Positions 1-8,294 are shown, counted from the first letter of the stretch. The stretch is 14,387 bases of DNA from JAGOLU01 sp964542665 (GCA_964542665.1 CAZIUF010000024.1:1-14387); one strand, 5' to 3'. Notes: a model not told the origin generated them from the sequence alone. Made by a program: numbers and translations.

Positions 1-349
1 TGGCTATCACAAATATCTGGACGAATAACAGTGTTTCTGGACCGCTATATATGAAATACAGTGGAGCCAGCAAACCAAGGAGTATATCATTGTGTATGGC
101 CATGCGCTTGATCTGCAAGCCCGAACCATGCGGATCTGTCAGCTCCAGTATGCGAGTAAGGTCACCCGTCTGTAGAGCTTTGTACGTATTAAAAACCGTC
201 TGATGCATGATCCCCAGATCAAAGTATGATGCCCACAGCTGATGCAATCGTGCTATCGCAAGATAAGAAAAAGATATGACGAAGATAAGTATGATGAGAT
301 AGACGATCGACTGCGGTCGGACTGATCGCCTGATGAGCTTATTCAGCAT
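1..349 (-). CDS. DUF2079-type membrane protein, N-terminal 116 residues (runs off the left edge)
   Basis: This reading frame has no stop before the window edge, so only the N-terminus is present. It starts at an ATG at 349 and reads MLNKLIRRSV at its beginning. A hydrophobic segment covers about residues 14-33 and a second one covers about 88-116. The stretch FDLGIMHQTVFNTYKA (residues 43-58), followed by IHNDILLGLLAPLYFIY (85-101), matches the pattern I know from DUF2079 predicted integral membrane proteins (FDLGIFDQ and a later LLAPLY block). That family is uncharacterised and resembles multi-pass glycosyltransferase-like membrane proteins. It follows the ABC exporter cluster on the same strand but is separated by 147 bases and has its own -10-like element, so it is probably a separate unit. 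Family assignment is fairly confident; function is unknown. Confidence 0.75.
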   Translation of the reverse strand, partial: MLNKLIRRSVRPQSIVYLIILIFVISFSYLAIARLHQLWASYFDLGIMHQTVFNTYKALQTGDLTRILELTDPHGSGLQIKRMAIHNDILLGLLAPLYFIYSGPETLLFVQIFVIA

Positions 350-355
350 GCTCTA

Positions 356-364
356 AGTGTACCA
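356..364 (-). promoter_or_regulatory. Extended -10 promoter element for the DUF2079 gene
   Basis: On the minus strand the sequence reads TGGTACACT, a TGn-extended -10 hexamer, and ends six bases before the ATG at 349. No convincing -35 box is seen. The spacing would put the transcript start at or next to the start codon, so the mRNA would be leaderless. Confidence 0.45.
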
Positions 365-408
365 GGCGATGCTCAAATTCAGCTGAAAGATGGCTTATAA
401 ATACCATG

Positions 409-487
409 TGGTAGATGAGTATATTTTTTGAAGTATCTCTGTCTGAGCGAAGGGTGTAGATGTTAATAAAAATGAACTCATCTACCA
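409..487. repeat. 12-bp perfect inverted repeat flanking 55 bases
   Basis: TGGTAGATGAGT at 409-420 is the exact reverse complement of ACTCATCTACCA at 476-487. A nested GTAGATG at 456-462 could pair with the same right arm (479-485), giving two alternative stems. It lies in the gap just after the permease stop codon on the minus strand. It has no T-run typical of an intrinsic terminator. It could be a 3' mRNA structure for the exporter cluster or a small mobile-repeat remnant. Confidence 0.5.
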
Positions 488-496
488 ATCTCAGGC

Positions 497-1315
497 TTAC
501 CCTTCATTTCGCGCGAACTGTCCAGTGACATGAGAACTAGCATAGAGTCTACGAAAGATTAAGATGCATGCGGTGAACCATACACAGTTCAAAATGAAAC
601 CATTGAGCGCCATTGATTGTAGTATCGTATCAGGTACTCCCGATATACTCCCCCGAATCATCTCAAATATATGTGTCGTGGGCATGACATACGATACATA
701 CTGCAGAGGTACCGGGAGACTTGAGACAGGGAAAAGCGCAGCAGTCAACGGCTGCAACATCGGCACGATGCCCCAGCCAAAAGACTGGATCCGGGTCCCA
801 AATTTGCAAATGAGACCAAAGATAAATATTCCGATGGAAACAGAAAACCACAAAAACATAAAGACTGAAAATAAAAGGTAGGGAAGTGGCACAACAAACA
901 CATTTACTCCAAATACATATCGTGCAATCACTGACTCACCCAAAAAAAGTACGAGCGCATGGCCACAGGCAGTGAGTGCGAGTGCGATGATGTACTCTGA
1001 CACACGCAATGGCGAGATGAACATATTACTGAGGTTGCGCGACCAGATATTCCACATTGGGTCAACAGAGATGGTGTATTGGGCGATGCGGACGAGCTCC
1101 CAAAAGAGCATGCCTATCAGGAGGTAAGTTCCTGCTTGCTGAGTATGGCCATTTGCATCACCTGCACTCATCAGGTATTTCGAAAGAAAACCAAACATGA
1201 TGAGAGAGATTGACGAGAAAATATAAATATCAAAAATACTCTCCAGGGAGTGAATATGCACATAGTGCTCCTGCAAAAAGATTGCATAGATGCGCCGGAG
1301 AGAGGGAAATTTCAT
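497..1315 (-). CDS. ABC-2 type transporter permease
   Basis: Membrane subunit of an ABC exporter that would partner the ATPase encoded directly upstream. From the ATG at 1315 the product has 272 residues with about six hydrophobic segments (roughly 28-46, 62-80, 103-126, 143-170, 178-198 and 236-256). The block FPVSSLPVPLQYVSYVMPTTH (about 195-215) is the conserved late loop and helix of ABC-2 permeases. An upstream in-frame ATG at 1393 would overlap the ATPase gene by 59 bases. I prefer 1315 because MKFPSLRRIYAIF resembles the usual start of this family, and because it lies 19 bases after the ATPase stop with a weak AAGG upstream. The substrate cannot be told from sequence. Family call is strong. 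Confidence 0.88.
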   Translation of the reverse strand: MKFPSLRRIYAIFLQEHYVHIHSLESIFDIYIFSSISLIMFGFLSKYLMSAGDANGHTQQAGTYLLIGMLFWELVRIAQYTISVDPMWNIWSRNLSNMFISPLRVSEYIIALALTACGHALVLFLGESVIARYVFGVNVFVVPLPYLLFSVFMFLWFSVSIGIFIFGLICKFGTRIQSFGWGIVPMLQPLTAALFPVSSLPVPLQYVSYVMPTTHIFEMIRGSISGVPDTILQSMALNGFILNCVWFTACILIFRRLYASSHVTGQFARNEG

Positions 1316-1322
1316 AACGATG

Positions 1323-1360
1323 AACCTTATAACTTTATAACCTGACAACTTGATAACTTC
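1323..1360. repeat. Degenerate tandem repeat, exact 8-base period
   Basis: AAC recurs at 1323, 1331, 1339, 1347 and 1355 on the plus strand, in units such as AACCTTAT, AACTTTAT, AACCTGAC and AACTTGAT. The array spans the ATPase-permease junction: it encodes the last residues of the ATPase (ending QVVRL) and continues into the spacer. It belongs to the same general class as the repeats at 8430, 9997 and 12506. Confidence 0.6.
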
Positions 1361-2309
1361 CGTTTTCTTTCCTCGCAATTTGTATAAATACATCTTCGAG
1401 TTTTGGCTTCACGATATCTATATCGATGATACGATCTACATGCTCAGCTAAATCATGTAAAAAGATACCAACTTGTCCATGTGGCACTTGCACATCCACT
1501 CTCTGGTGTTCGTGAAAGTGATAGGTCATCTTCATCATCTGAAAATAGGCTGCAAGTTTCTCGTGACCGCCTTCATATGTCGCGGTGATAGTCACCTCGG
1601 GGATCATCTTGATGAGATTTTCGGGTGTACCTTGGGTCACGATCCGTCCATGATCGATAAAGATCACCCAATCACACAGTCGGGCGACTTCATCCATATT
1701 ATGACTGGTGAATAAGATCGAGAGTTTGCGCTCATCGCGGAGTTTCTCAATGAGAGACAGTGTCTTGTCAGCAATATCTGGATCAAGCGATGCCGTGGGC
1801 TCATCCATGAGGATAAGCTTTGGATCATTAAGTAGGGATTTCACCAGATTGACTCGAGTCTTTTGACCTGCGGACAAATATTGATACAGTTTCGAGGCAA
1901 GATCATCGATTTCGAAATAGGTGAGTAGCTCGTTTACTTTATTTTTTACATTTTTAACAGCATAGAGATGGGCGAATACATTCAGATTTTCCCGCACTGT
2001 GATGCGTCCGAGGAGCGTGTTAAAAGCTGAGGTAGAGTTGATATGTTGGAGACAATATTCGCGATCATAATCAAAATCTCGTCCAAAATACGTGATTTTC
2101 CCACCAGTCCGAGTCGTGATACCCGTGAGCATTTGGATCGTCGTGGTTTTACCTGCACCATTGGGCCCAAGAAATCCTACTACCTTGCCGGTAGGTATTT
2201 GAAATGAGATATCATCTACAGCCACAAAATCTCCATACTCTTTGCGCAGATGCGAAACGGTGAGGATAGGGGAGTGACTAGCTGACTGCATAGCATCAGT
2301 ATAACTCAT
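1335..2309 (-). CDS. ABC transporter ATP-binding protein
   Basis: Cytoplasmic ATPase of an ABC-2 exporter, 324 residues. Walker A is GPNGAGKT (48-55), the signature is LSAGQ (145-149, canonical LSGGQ), Walker B is LILMDE (165-170), the D-loop region is SLDPD (174-178) and the H-loop histidine is H203. A C-terminal extension of about 90 residues (from 235) is typical of drug or polysaccharide exporter ATPases with a C-terminal accessory domain. The Q-loop glutamine is not obvious: the region before TVREN reads NSTSAFNTLLGRI, with Ser/Ala where Gln is expected. It starts three bases after the stop of the methyltransferase-like gene (TGATACATG), implying translational coupling, and is followed by the permease. 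The last residues are encoded by an 8-base repeat array. Family certain, substrate unknown. Confidence 0.93.
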   Translation of the reverse strand: MSYTDAMQSASHSPILTVSHLRKEYGDFVAVDDISFQIPTGKVVGFLGPNGAGKTTTIQMLTGITTRTGGKITYFGRDFDYDREYCLQHINSTSAFNTLLGRITVRENLNVFAHLYAVKNVKNKVNELLTYFEIDDLASKLYQYLSAGQKTRVNLVKSLLNDPKLILMDEPTASLDPDIADKTLSLIEKLRDERKLSILFTSHNMDEVARLCDWVIFIDHGRIVTQGTPENLIKMIPEVTITATYEGGHEKLAAYFQMMKMTYHFHEHQRVDVQVPHGQVGIFLHDLAEHVDRIIDIDIVKPKLEDVFIQIARKENGSYQVVRL

Positions 2310-2312
2310 GTA

Positions 2313-3284
2313 TCACTGAGCGTCACTGTCTGCACCACCTTTATCCACGTGGAAATCAAGCCTCATGACATTTCCTTTACTCCTTGTTCCGATTGATGTA
2401 ATTTGTTCTATCTCTCGTATGGTTGTTGTAAATCGTTCGTCTTGGCGAAGGTGTTTTTGCCATCTTTCGATAGTAGATCCTGAAAATATTTCGGGCACTT
2501 GTGTCAAGAGAGTTCCACCATCTCTATGCACTCTCTTGACAGATTCAGAAAGCAGACGTATGAAACCCATCTCATAGCTGATATGTTTATCTTGATTAGG
2601 TGGATCTTGAAAAATAAAATCGTTGTCAAAAGGACCACTCGGCCTGCAAAGAACTAGATCAAAACGTGGAATATTTCTTGCAGCCATACTTCGATCCAGA
2701 GCGTCCCAAGTTTGCCTCTTCCATACATCACCGTATATACATGATCTATTTTGAGCTGACTGCAACCGGTCAAAAGTTTTCAGTTCGAGTTCCGCTGCAC
2801 CCAAATAGTTATTTACGTATTCAAAATTCGGATACATTACTTTTTCTCTTCTCAATTCCACCAGTTTACTTTCGATTTCTGCCCTATATTCCCTAGATAT
2901 ATCCTCGAGGCGTAATCCTGTGAGTGAGTCCACATCAGCGAGGACATCTGGTGAGATGCAATATGCTCCTCCCATTAGATCGAGTATATGTGATGCTCCA
3001 CTGCGCCTACGAACAGTTTCTATCAAACCTCTCCATCCTTGCTTTGCCTCGTCGTCCTTTAGCAGCGGTCCAAATACATATCTTAGATAGCTATCGGCTG
3101 GAGACTCATCTACAAAATCTTCATTTGGATATGTAGGGACCCCATCGCTGGGCCACTGATCTCGATGGGCATCTTCAGATTTGTAATGGAAATTTGGATC
3201 ATCATAAAACCTCATTGCAGGATTGGCCAAATTGGGCGCGGTAGATTGTCTGTATATGTAAGGTCGATCTTGTTCGTTCGACAT
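2313..3284 (-). CDS. Putative class I SAM-dependent methyltransferase-like protein
   Basis: 323 residues, soluble, with no signal peptide or membrane segment. Several blocks fit the order of a Rossmann-fold methyltransferase: HILDLMGGAYC (99-109) resembles motif I, IYGDVW (183-188) a later acidic strand, FDLVLCRPSGPF (208-219) the motif IV strand, and VHRDGGTLLTQVPEIF (252-267) the post-motif strand with its GG turn. Motif I is imperfect (LDLMGG rather than LDxGxG), and the substrate motif is RPSG, not NPPY, so catalysis is not assured. The first 60 residues are polar and probably disordered. It starts nine bases after the recombinase stop and runs into the ABC ATPase with a three-base gap, so it is in one operon with both. 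The call rests on motif pattern only; target unknown. Confidence 0.45.
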   Translation of the reverse strand: MSNEQDRPYIYRQSTAPNLANPAMRFYDDPNFHYKSEDAHRDQWPSDGVPTYPNEDFVDESPADSYLRYVFGPLLKDDEAKQGWRGLIETVRRRSGASHILDLMGGAYCISPDVLADVDSLTGLRLEDISREYRAEIESKLVELRREKVMYPNFEYVNNYLGAAELELKTFDRLQSAQNRSCIYGDVWKRQTWDALDRSMAARNIPRFDLVLCRPSGPFDNDFIFQDPPNQDKHISYEMGFIRLLSESVKRVHRDGGTLLTQVPEIFSGSTIERWQKHLRQDERFTTTIREIEQITSIGTRSKGNVMRLDFHVDKGGADSDAQ

Positions 3285-3293
3285 GGTTGTGTA

Positions 3294-4241
3294 TCAACTC
3301 TTATTCCCGCTATGATACTTCTCGTGGACTTCTTTTAGTCTCGCGTTGGTGACGTGGGTATAGATCTGGGTCGTGGAGACGTTGGCGTGGCCGAGCATCT
3401 CTTGCACCGCGCGCAAGTCAGCTCCATGTGAGAGCAAGTCAGTTGCAAATGAGTGACGCAGCACGTGCGGAGAAATGTGTGTCACGATGCCGGCTTTGAC
3501 TCGATAGTACTCCACAATCCGTTCAACGGAGCGGGGAGAGAGGCGAAACTTTTCATCTGTCAGCTCGCTATTACCCTTCGGGCCACGAGTCCGGATAAAA
3601 AGTGGTTTGTAGGGATCCGTGCGCGACTCCATATATGAGTTGAGCCAGTGCTTCGCATTTTCAGAAAGAAAGACGACGCGCGTTTTATTTCCTTTTCCGC
3701 GGACGCTAAACTCGCCGGTATTGAGATTGACCTGATTGCGATCGATCCCCGTCAGTTCGCTTACCCGGCAACCTGTTGAAAATAACGTTTCAAGGATAGC
3801 CTTATCGCGCAGGCCATTGGTCGATCCGGCATCGACAGAAGTCAACAATCTCTGAAGTTCGTCATCGTGGAGGAACTTGATTGCTCGATCACCGAGCTTA
3901 CCTAGCTCGATCATGTCAGGAGCGAGCACTTTGAAACCCTTTTTAACAAGGAACTTGAGCATACCCCGGATCGCCATCAGGTACTTGACCTGGGTGACTC
4001 GCTTGAGCGAGCCTCGTACCTGGTTGCGGTAGTCATGGGAGAGAAAAAGGCGAAACTTGCGGACGACCCCATCGTCAAATTTTTCTACATCCATATCCGG
4101 TCCAGCTGCGCCGTATGTTTTGAGTAACCACGCCTCGACGAGCTGGAGATATTGACCGTACATGCGCACTGTTTTGGGTGAAAGATTACGATCAAGCTCA
4201 CAGTTTTCGAGGTAGCCGAGGATAGCGTCGTGGATGGTCAT
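3294..4241 (-). CDS. Tyrosine recombinase, XerC/XerD type
   Basis: Site-specific recombinase of the kind that resolves chromosome dimers at dif. Numbered from an upstream GTG at 4259 (321 residues), the full catalytic set is visible: R165 (GCRVSEL), K189 (RGKGNK), H265 and R268 (SPHVLRHSFAT), H291 (LGHANVSTTQIYTHV) and nucleophile Y300. The N-terminal SAM-like core-binding domain covers about 7-105 and includes NLSPKTVRMYGQYL. I prefer the ATG at 4241 (315 residues) because Xer proteins usually begin a few residues before the first helix, as in MTIHDAILGYLENCELDRN. It opens a tight minus-strand cluster with the methyltransferase-like and ABC genes. It is intact and of usual length, so it is more likely the housekeeping Xer than a phage integrase, but no dif site is recognisable nearby. 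Confidence 0.9.
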   Translation of the reverse strand: MTIHDAILGYLENCELDRNLSPKTVRMYGQYLQLVEAWLLKTYGAAGPDMDVEKFDDGVVRKFRLFLSHDYRNQVRGSLKRVTQVKYLMAIRGMLKFLVKKGFKVLAPDMIELGKLGDRAIKFLHDDELQRLLTSVDAGSTNGLRDKAILETLFSTGCRVSELTGIDRNQVNLNTGEFSVRGKGNKTRVVFLSENAKHWLNSYMESRTDPYKPLFIRTRGPKGNSELTDEKFRLSPRSVERIVEYYRVKAGIVTHISPHVLRHSFATDLLSHGADLRAVQEMLGHANVSTTQIYTHVTNARLKEVHEKYHSGNKS

Positions 4242-4340
4242 CCTCACATCATGCCACACATCTTACGACATTTGCAAGAACAAAATCATCGCATGCTCAC
4301 ATCGTTTATTGAGTGTGGATCTAGATTGTATTAATGCACA

Positions 4341-6791
4341 TTACTCTTCGATCACTTGATGACCATGGGGGAAACCCGCAGGTAGCTCACGACGGAGATG
4401 GGGATTGTATTTTCCAGCCATCACTTTTATCATCCCGCTTTCAATCAGCGCCTGACGTTTTCTTGCAACAAGCTGAGCGTCAGTGTTACCATTGCCAGCA
4501 GTAACACGACGCAGAGTTCTATTTCTATGCTCTCCTGCCAAATGAATGTTCGCATTAAGTTCATCTAGTGACATAAATTTACCCAAGTGATGATCCCCAA
4601 ACTCTCTTTTTTTCGCTTCAGAAGGCACGCCCGCAGATCCGTCGTGATAGTGATTACCTATAAATACAAGACGAGACGCACTCTCTCCGTCCATGTAATG
4701 TGGTTTGCTGACTTGTCCTTTTGGGTATTTAATCCTTCTAATCATGGCCACTTCTTCCTCGTGTTGAAAAGACGATACAATTGAGCTTGATTCAAAGAAT
4801 CGGAGCCCGAGCCATGTCAAGTAGTCTTTCTGCTCTGGTCGCAAAGCTTTTGTAGACTCCGCATCAAGCTCAACGATTCTTTGTTTGTCTGTGAGTCTGA
4901 TGTGACAAGTGATGCGCGGCTCATCACTTTTCGGATATATCGACGGGTTGCCAGCAAGAGCAAAAATCACTTCGTATCCATCTGCGCTCGGCTTCACAGC
5001 TGCTCGCTCTGCAAACTTACCAAGGGTGGGATGGTTCGATAGCTCATATACATCAGGCCTGTCGTGAATCGGCCGATTTAGACGAACCATTATGTGTCTC
5101 AGATCTGCTCCCGGATCGTACTTTTCTTGTCCTTCAGGCCCCTTTTTCACTCCATCTGGTAACGCGTAGCTATCTATATTCACATCTGTATAAAATGCGA
5201 GCGCATTTTCGCCGGTGGGAAGAGTGGGTACGATTACTCTGATCATAAAACTTCCATCTGAATATGGTTGTGCCATCAAGTAGTTACCACCTCCGTACGT
5301 GATTGCGTGTAAGTCAGGTTTCAAGTCTGGGTTTGACTTACTTATCGCTAAGGCTTGTGCGTAAACATTTGCCTGTCTTTGATCGTTGGGTATCCAAACT
5401 GTTCGACTACTTTTTTCACCTGCTTTGTGTATCTGAACAGCTTGAAATGATTCTTTTGATTGCCCTTTTGTCTGTTTTTCTATCATCGGTGTCATTAACA
5501 TACCCAGCACCTTGGACGGATCAAGACCGCAATACCAATATACTGATCTTGAGAATAGGTCAGAATTCTCACTATTTTTATCTATTATTCTTGCCAAGCC
5601 ATCCTCATTTATTCCCGTAGATTCAATAACTAATTTTAACATTTGGGGGTTAACAAGCTGTAATCTTTTTTTCCAATCTTGGGGACTCGCATTTTGGGTG
5701 ACATCAAGAAATAGGGTACAGAAGTCATACTCTTCGTCCCCAACAGCATCGAGTATGTGTTTGTAAAACATCAGAGGCACATCACGTCTAAATTTTCTAC
5801 CCAAATCATAGAACTCCCCCTTTGTATTTTCTGCTTCTACTTTGACAGCCTTGTTGAGCTCTATATATGTTGGCAGGCGGGAAGCAATTTTATCGACTCT
5901 TCGGGCATATACGTCTCCTGCCCGACAAATAAATCTATATTCATTCATGTATTCTTTATATCTTGCAGGAATTTTCTCTCTAATAGATAAATCATTGATT
6001 GCATTTAAATTCTGCCTCGCTTGACCTGATCTTTTCTGATCATTCACATATCTGCCTCTTTGATCTCGCTGCGGCATAACCAAACCGAAATATCCGCTCC
6101 AGTGAAAGAAGTCACCCGTCTTGATGATCCCAGGGGATTCGCCATTGAAGAGTTGCATAAGTCTTCCGACTGTACCCTTGATGGGGGTACCTTTGGCATC
6201 GGTGATCTGTATTGAGTTTTTTTCAAGTGCCCGGGCTATCAACTCATGCTGTAAATCTACCTCGCTATCAATATCTGCAGCCACCAACTCAGTTTTATTG
6301 CCTGACTCATCTTTTTCCAATGGCGCATACATGGTGTTTAAAGCACCTCGTAAAAACTCGACGCGTATGGCGCGTTCTTCTTTTGCCTGATCTTTTGGTA
6401 ATTCTGTGTCAAGAACACCTAAGAGTCCTCGTGCATAATCTTGTTTTTGCAAATCGTCACCTGCAAATCCACACGCAGCTCTTTTTTCTTGCCAGGGATA
6501 GGTTTTCAGTTCGGTTTGAATAGCTTTTAGCTGATCCATTTGTTCGGGTGTTTTAGCTCCCCTAGAAGTATTCGTGAGTACCTCAGCAAGGGCGCGTGGA
6601 TCTGCAATATATTGGTCAATGATATTCTCAACTGCTGGTCGTTCTGCTGCGAAGACCGTGCCTGTTTGCGAACCATGTGTCGCGGCTACTTCACCTGTCA
6701 CTGGATCAACAATGTCATAGGGAGCCTCTGGAGTGGCGTTTGCGTGTCCTGATGGAGGTAAAGCATCTGGAGGAGTGTTTTCTTGCGTCAT
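4341..6791 (-). CDS. Large soluble protein of unknown function (816-819 residues)
   Basis: I do not recognise a family. The longest frame starts at ATG 6800 (819 residues). I prefer the second ATG at 6791 because the -10 hexamer of a good promoter directly abuts the first ATG, so a transcript would begin near 6794. There is no signal peptide or membrane segment. The first 50 residues are Pro/Ala-rich and probably disordered, containing DPVTGEVA. The rest is mixed alpha/beta with scattered Cys and a C-terminal cluster of His: NHYHDG near 716-721, GDHHLG near 735-740 and GEHRNR near 756-761 (819-residue numbering). The middle of the gene looks more AT-rich than its neighbours. It is divergent from gdhA and 81 bases upstream of the recombinase. 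An intact frame of this length with a good promoter argues that it is a real gene. Confidence 0.8.
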   Translation of the reverse strand: MTQENTPPDALPPSGHANATPEAPYDIVDPVTGEVAATHGSQTGTVFAAERPAVENIIDQYIADPRALAEVLTNTSRGAKTPEQMDQLKAIQTELKTYPWQEKRAACGFAGDDLQKQDYARGLLGVLDTELPKDQAKEERAIRVEFLRGALNTMYAPLEKDESGNKTELVAADIDSEVDLQHELIARALEKNSIQITDAKGTPIKGTVGRLMQLFNGESPGIIKTGDFFHWSGYFGLVMPQRDQRGRYVNDQKRSGQARQNLNAINDLSIREKIPARYKEYMNEYRFICRAGDVYARRVDKIASRLPTYIELNKAVKVEAENTKGEFYDLGRKFRRDVPLMFYKHILDAVGDEEYDFCTLFLDVTQNASPQDWKKRLQLVNPQMLKLVIESTGINEDGLARIIDKNSENSDLFSRSVYWYCGLDPSKVLGMLMTPMIEKQTKGQSKESFQAVQIHKAGEKSSRTVWIPNDQRQANVYAQALAISKSNPDLKPDLHAITYGGGNYLMAQPYSDGSFMIRVIVPTLPTGENALAFYTDVNIDSYALPDGVKKGPEGQEKYDPGADLRHIMVRLNRPIHDRPDVYELSNHPTLGKFAERAAVKPSADGYEVIFALAGNPSIYPKSDEPRITCHIRLTDKQRIVELDAESTKALRPEQKDYLTWLGLRFFESSSIVSSFQHEEEVAMIRRIKYPKGQVSKPHYMDGESASRLVFIGNHYHDGSAGVPSEAKKREFGDHHLGKFMSLDELNANIHLAGEHRNRTLRRVTAGNGNTDAQLVARKRQALIESGMIKVMAGKYNPHLRRELPAGFPHGHQVIEE

Positions 6792-6800
6792 ACAACCCAT

Positions 6801-6829
6801 AGTATACTACAGTTGAGGCTGATTTTCAA
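6801..6829 (-). promoter_or_regulatory. Sigma-70-like promoter of the 819-codon gene
   Basis: On the minus strand TTGAAA (6829-6824) is followed by exactly 17 bases and then TATACT (6806-6801). The first ATG (6800) touches the -10 box and the second ATG (6791) begins nine bases after it. Initiation about seven bases downstream would leave only a few bases before the second ATG, so the mRNA is probably leaderless and the second ATG is the real start. Confidence 0.65.
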
Positions 6830-6963
6830 GTATAGATAGTCAGGATGTTCTAGTGCACATGTCCTATATTCTGCGTCGTTTTAGGTATGCACATTTCTTA
6901 CACGTCTGAATGTTGCCACATCAGTGAGCTAGATAACCGTTTCAGCGTTTGCACAAACCATTG

Positions 6964-6998
6964 TGGTATAGTGGGAGGTCCTAGCAATTTTTTATACA
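6964..6998 (+). promoter_or_regulatory. gdhA promoter candidates
   Basis: Two -10-like elements precede the ATG at 7006. TGGTATAGT (6964-6972) is a TGn-extended -10 that would give a leader of about 27 bases. TATACA (6993-6998) ends seven bases before the ATG and would give a leaderless mRNA. A GGAGG at 6974-6978 is about 27 bases from the ATG, too far to act as its ribosome binding site, and an in-frame TAG at 6982-6984 excludes a start closer to it. Confidence 0.45.
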
Positions 6999-7005
6999 CC
7001 TTTTT

Positions 7006-8241
7006 ATGAACTCAATGCTGGCGACCGCCCAAACTTCTATATCAAATGCAGCGCGCAGGATCGGATGGACACCAGAACAGATTAAGGATTTTCTCAAACC
7101 CAAACATAGCCATCACTTCGATCTCACCATTGCGATGGATGATGGACATGAGAAAACATTTAAAGCATATCGCATCCAACACAACAACAAGCGCGGCCCG
7201 TTCAAAGGCGGCATTCGCTATCATAATCAAGTTGATGAGCATGAGGTGCAAGCTCTCGCGACGCTCATGACGATCAAGTGCGCAATCGCAGATCTCCCAC
7301 TAGGTGGAGGAAAAGGCGGCATCATAGTCGATCCAAAAAAACTTAGTCTCACCGAACTTGAGCGACTCTCACGTGCATGGGCACGTGCTTTTGCTCCTCA
7401 TATCGGCCCCGAGATCGATGTTCCCGCGCCTGATGTGAATACGGGTGGACAGACGATGTCATGGATGGTCGACGAGTTCATCAAAGTTTCTCGAGATCTT
7501 ATCCATACTCCAATGCAGAAGTATGCGACATTTACTGGTAAGCCACTCGATCTCCATGGGTCAGCAGGACGAACCGAAGCAACCGGTCAGGGAGGTGTGT
7601 ATGTACTCGAAGATCTTTTGAAAAAGATGGGGAAAAAACCTGAGGAGACAACAGTCGCAGTCCAGGGTATTGGAAATGTTGGATACTACTTTGCGCTTCT
7701 TGCTCAGAAGCTTGGATGCAAGGTCGTTGCGATATCTGATAGTAGGGGCGGCATATATGCAGCAGAAGGATTGAAGTCTATTGAGCATATTTTGAAACAC
7801 AAACATACTGCAGGCAAGCTCGAGGGTGTGACCGGTACCAGACGTATCGCAAATGAGCATCTGCTTGAGCTCGACGTCGACATCCTTGTCCCCGCCGCAC
7901 TCGAAAATGCGATCACCGTCCACAATGCTCCAAAGGTCAAGGCAAAAGCTGTCATCGAGATGGCCAACGGACCAGTATCGAGTGAAGCTGAAAATATATT
8001 GACCAAAAAAGGTGCTGTTGTGGTGCCTGATGTCCTCGCAAACTCTGGAGGAGTTGCAGTCTCATACCTCGAGTGGTATCAAAATATGCACGAGGAGAAG
8101 TGGACGCTCGAAGATGTGAATACCAGACTGAAGAAATATATGTTCGACGCATTTGATGCAGTATGGAAATACCATCTTAAGCACAAGGTCTCACTCCGCG
8201 AGGCGACATTTGAAATCGCCCTCAAAAGAGTGATGGAATAG
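7006..8241 (+). CDS. gdhA: Glutamate dehydrogenase (Glu/Leu/Phe/Val dehydrogenase family)
   Basis: Interconverts glutamate and 2-oxoglutarate plus ammonia using NAD(P) in the cytoplasm. The 411 residues match the usual hexameric GDH length. The substrate domain shows GPFKGGIRYH (64-73, substrate lysine K67), TIKCAIADLPLGGGKGG (89-105, with K91 and catalytic K103) and VPAPDVNTGG (139-148, with D143). GKPLDLHGSAGRTEATGQG (178-196) is the hinge block. The Rossmann dinucleotide motif is VQGIGNVG (219-226), with SDSRGG (244-249) after the second strand; the cofactor preference cannot be decided safely. It is divergent from the 819-codon gene, stands alone in its unit, and is followed by a hairpin-rich intergenic block. 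Next to a possible ammonia-dependent asparagine-forming enzyme, it may supply or use the same ammonia pool. Family call is very strong. Confidence 0.96.
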   Translation: MNSMLATAQTSISNAARRIGWTPEQIKDFLKPKHSHHFDLTIAMDDGHEKTFKAYRIQHNNKRGPFKGGIRYHNQVDEHEVQALATLMTIKCAIADLPLGGGKGGIIVDPKKLSLTELERLSRAWARAFAPHIGPEIDVPAPDVNTGGQTMSWMVDEFIKVSRDLIHTPMQKYATFTGKPLDLHGSAGRTEATGQGGVYVLEDLLKKMGKKPEETTVAVQGIGNVGYYFALLAQKLGCKVVAISDSRGGIYAAEGLKSIEHILKHKHTAGKLEGVTGTRRIANEHLLELDVDILVPAALENAITVHNAPKVKAKAVIEMANGPVSSEAENILTKKGAVVVPDVLANSGGVAVSYLEWYQNMHEEKWTLEDVNTRLKKYMFDAFDAVWKYHLKHKVSLREATFEIALKRVME

Positions 8242-8294
8242 GGGAGAGTGTAAAATGTATGGTGTAGAACGTACAACGATGAACTGTACCCGTC

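Noticed and set aside
4260..4340. dif recombination site next to the Xer gene
   Set aside because: No 11-6-11 site resembling known dif sequences is present in this gap.
4341..4690. Cupin-like reading of NHYH in the 819-codon protein
   Set aside because: The HxH pair fits the first half of cupin motif 1, but the following Glu and Gly spacing and motif 2 are missing.
5303..6523. Several plus-strand frames of 60-105 codons over the 819-codon gene
   Set aside because: All are antisense to one long intact frame, overlap each other in different frames, and look like shadow sequence rich in Ser, Phe and Leu.
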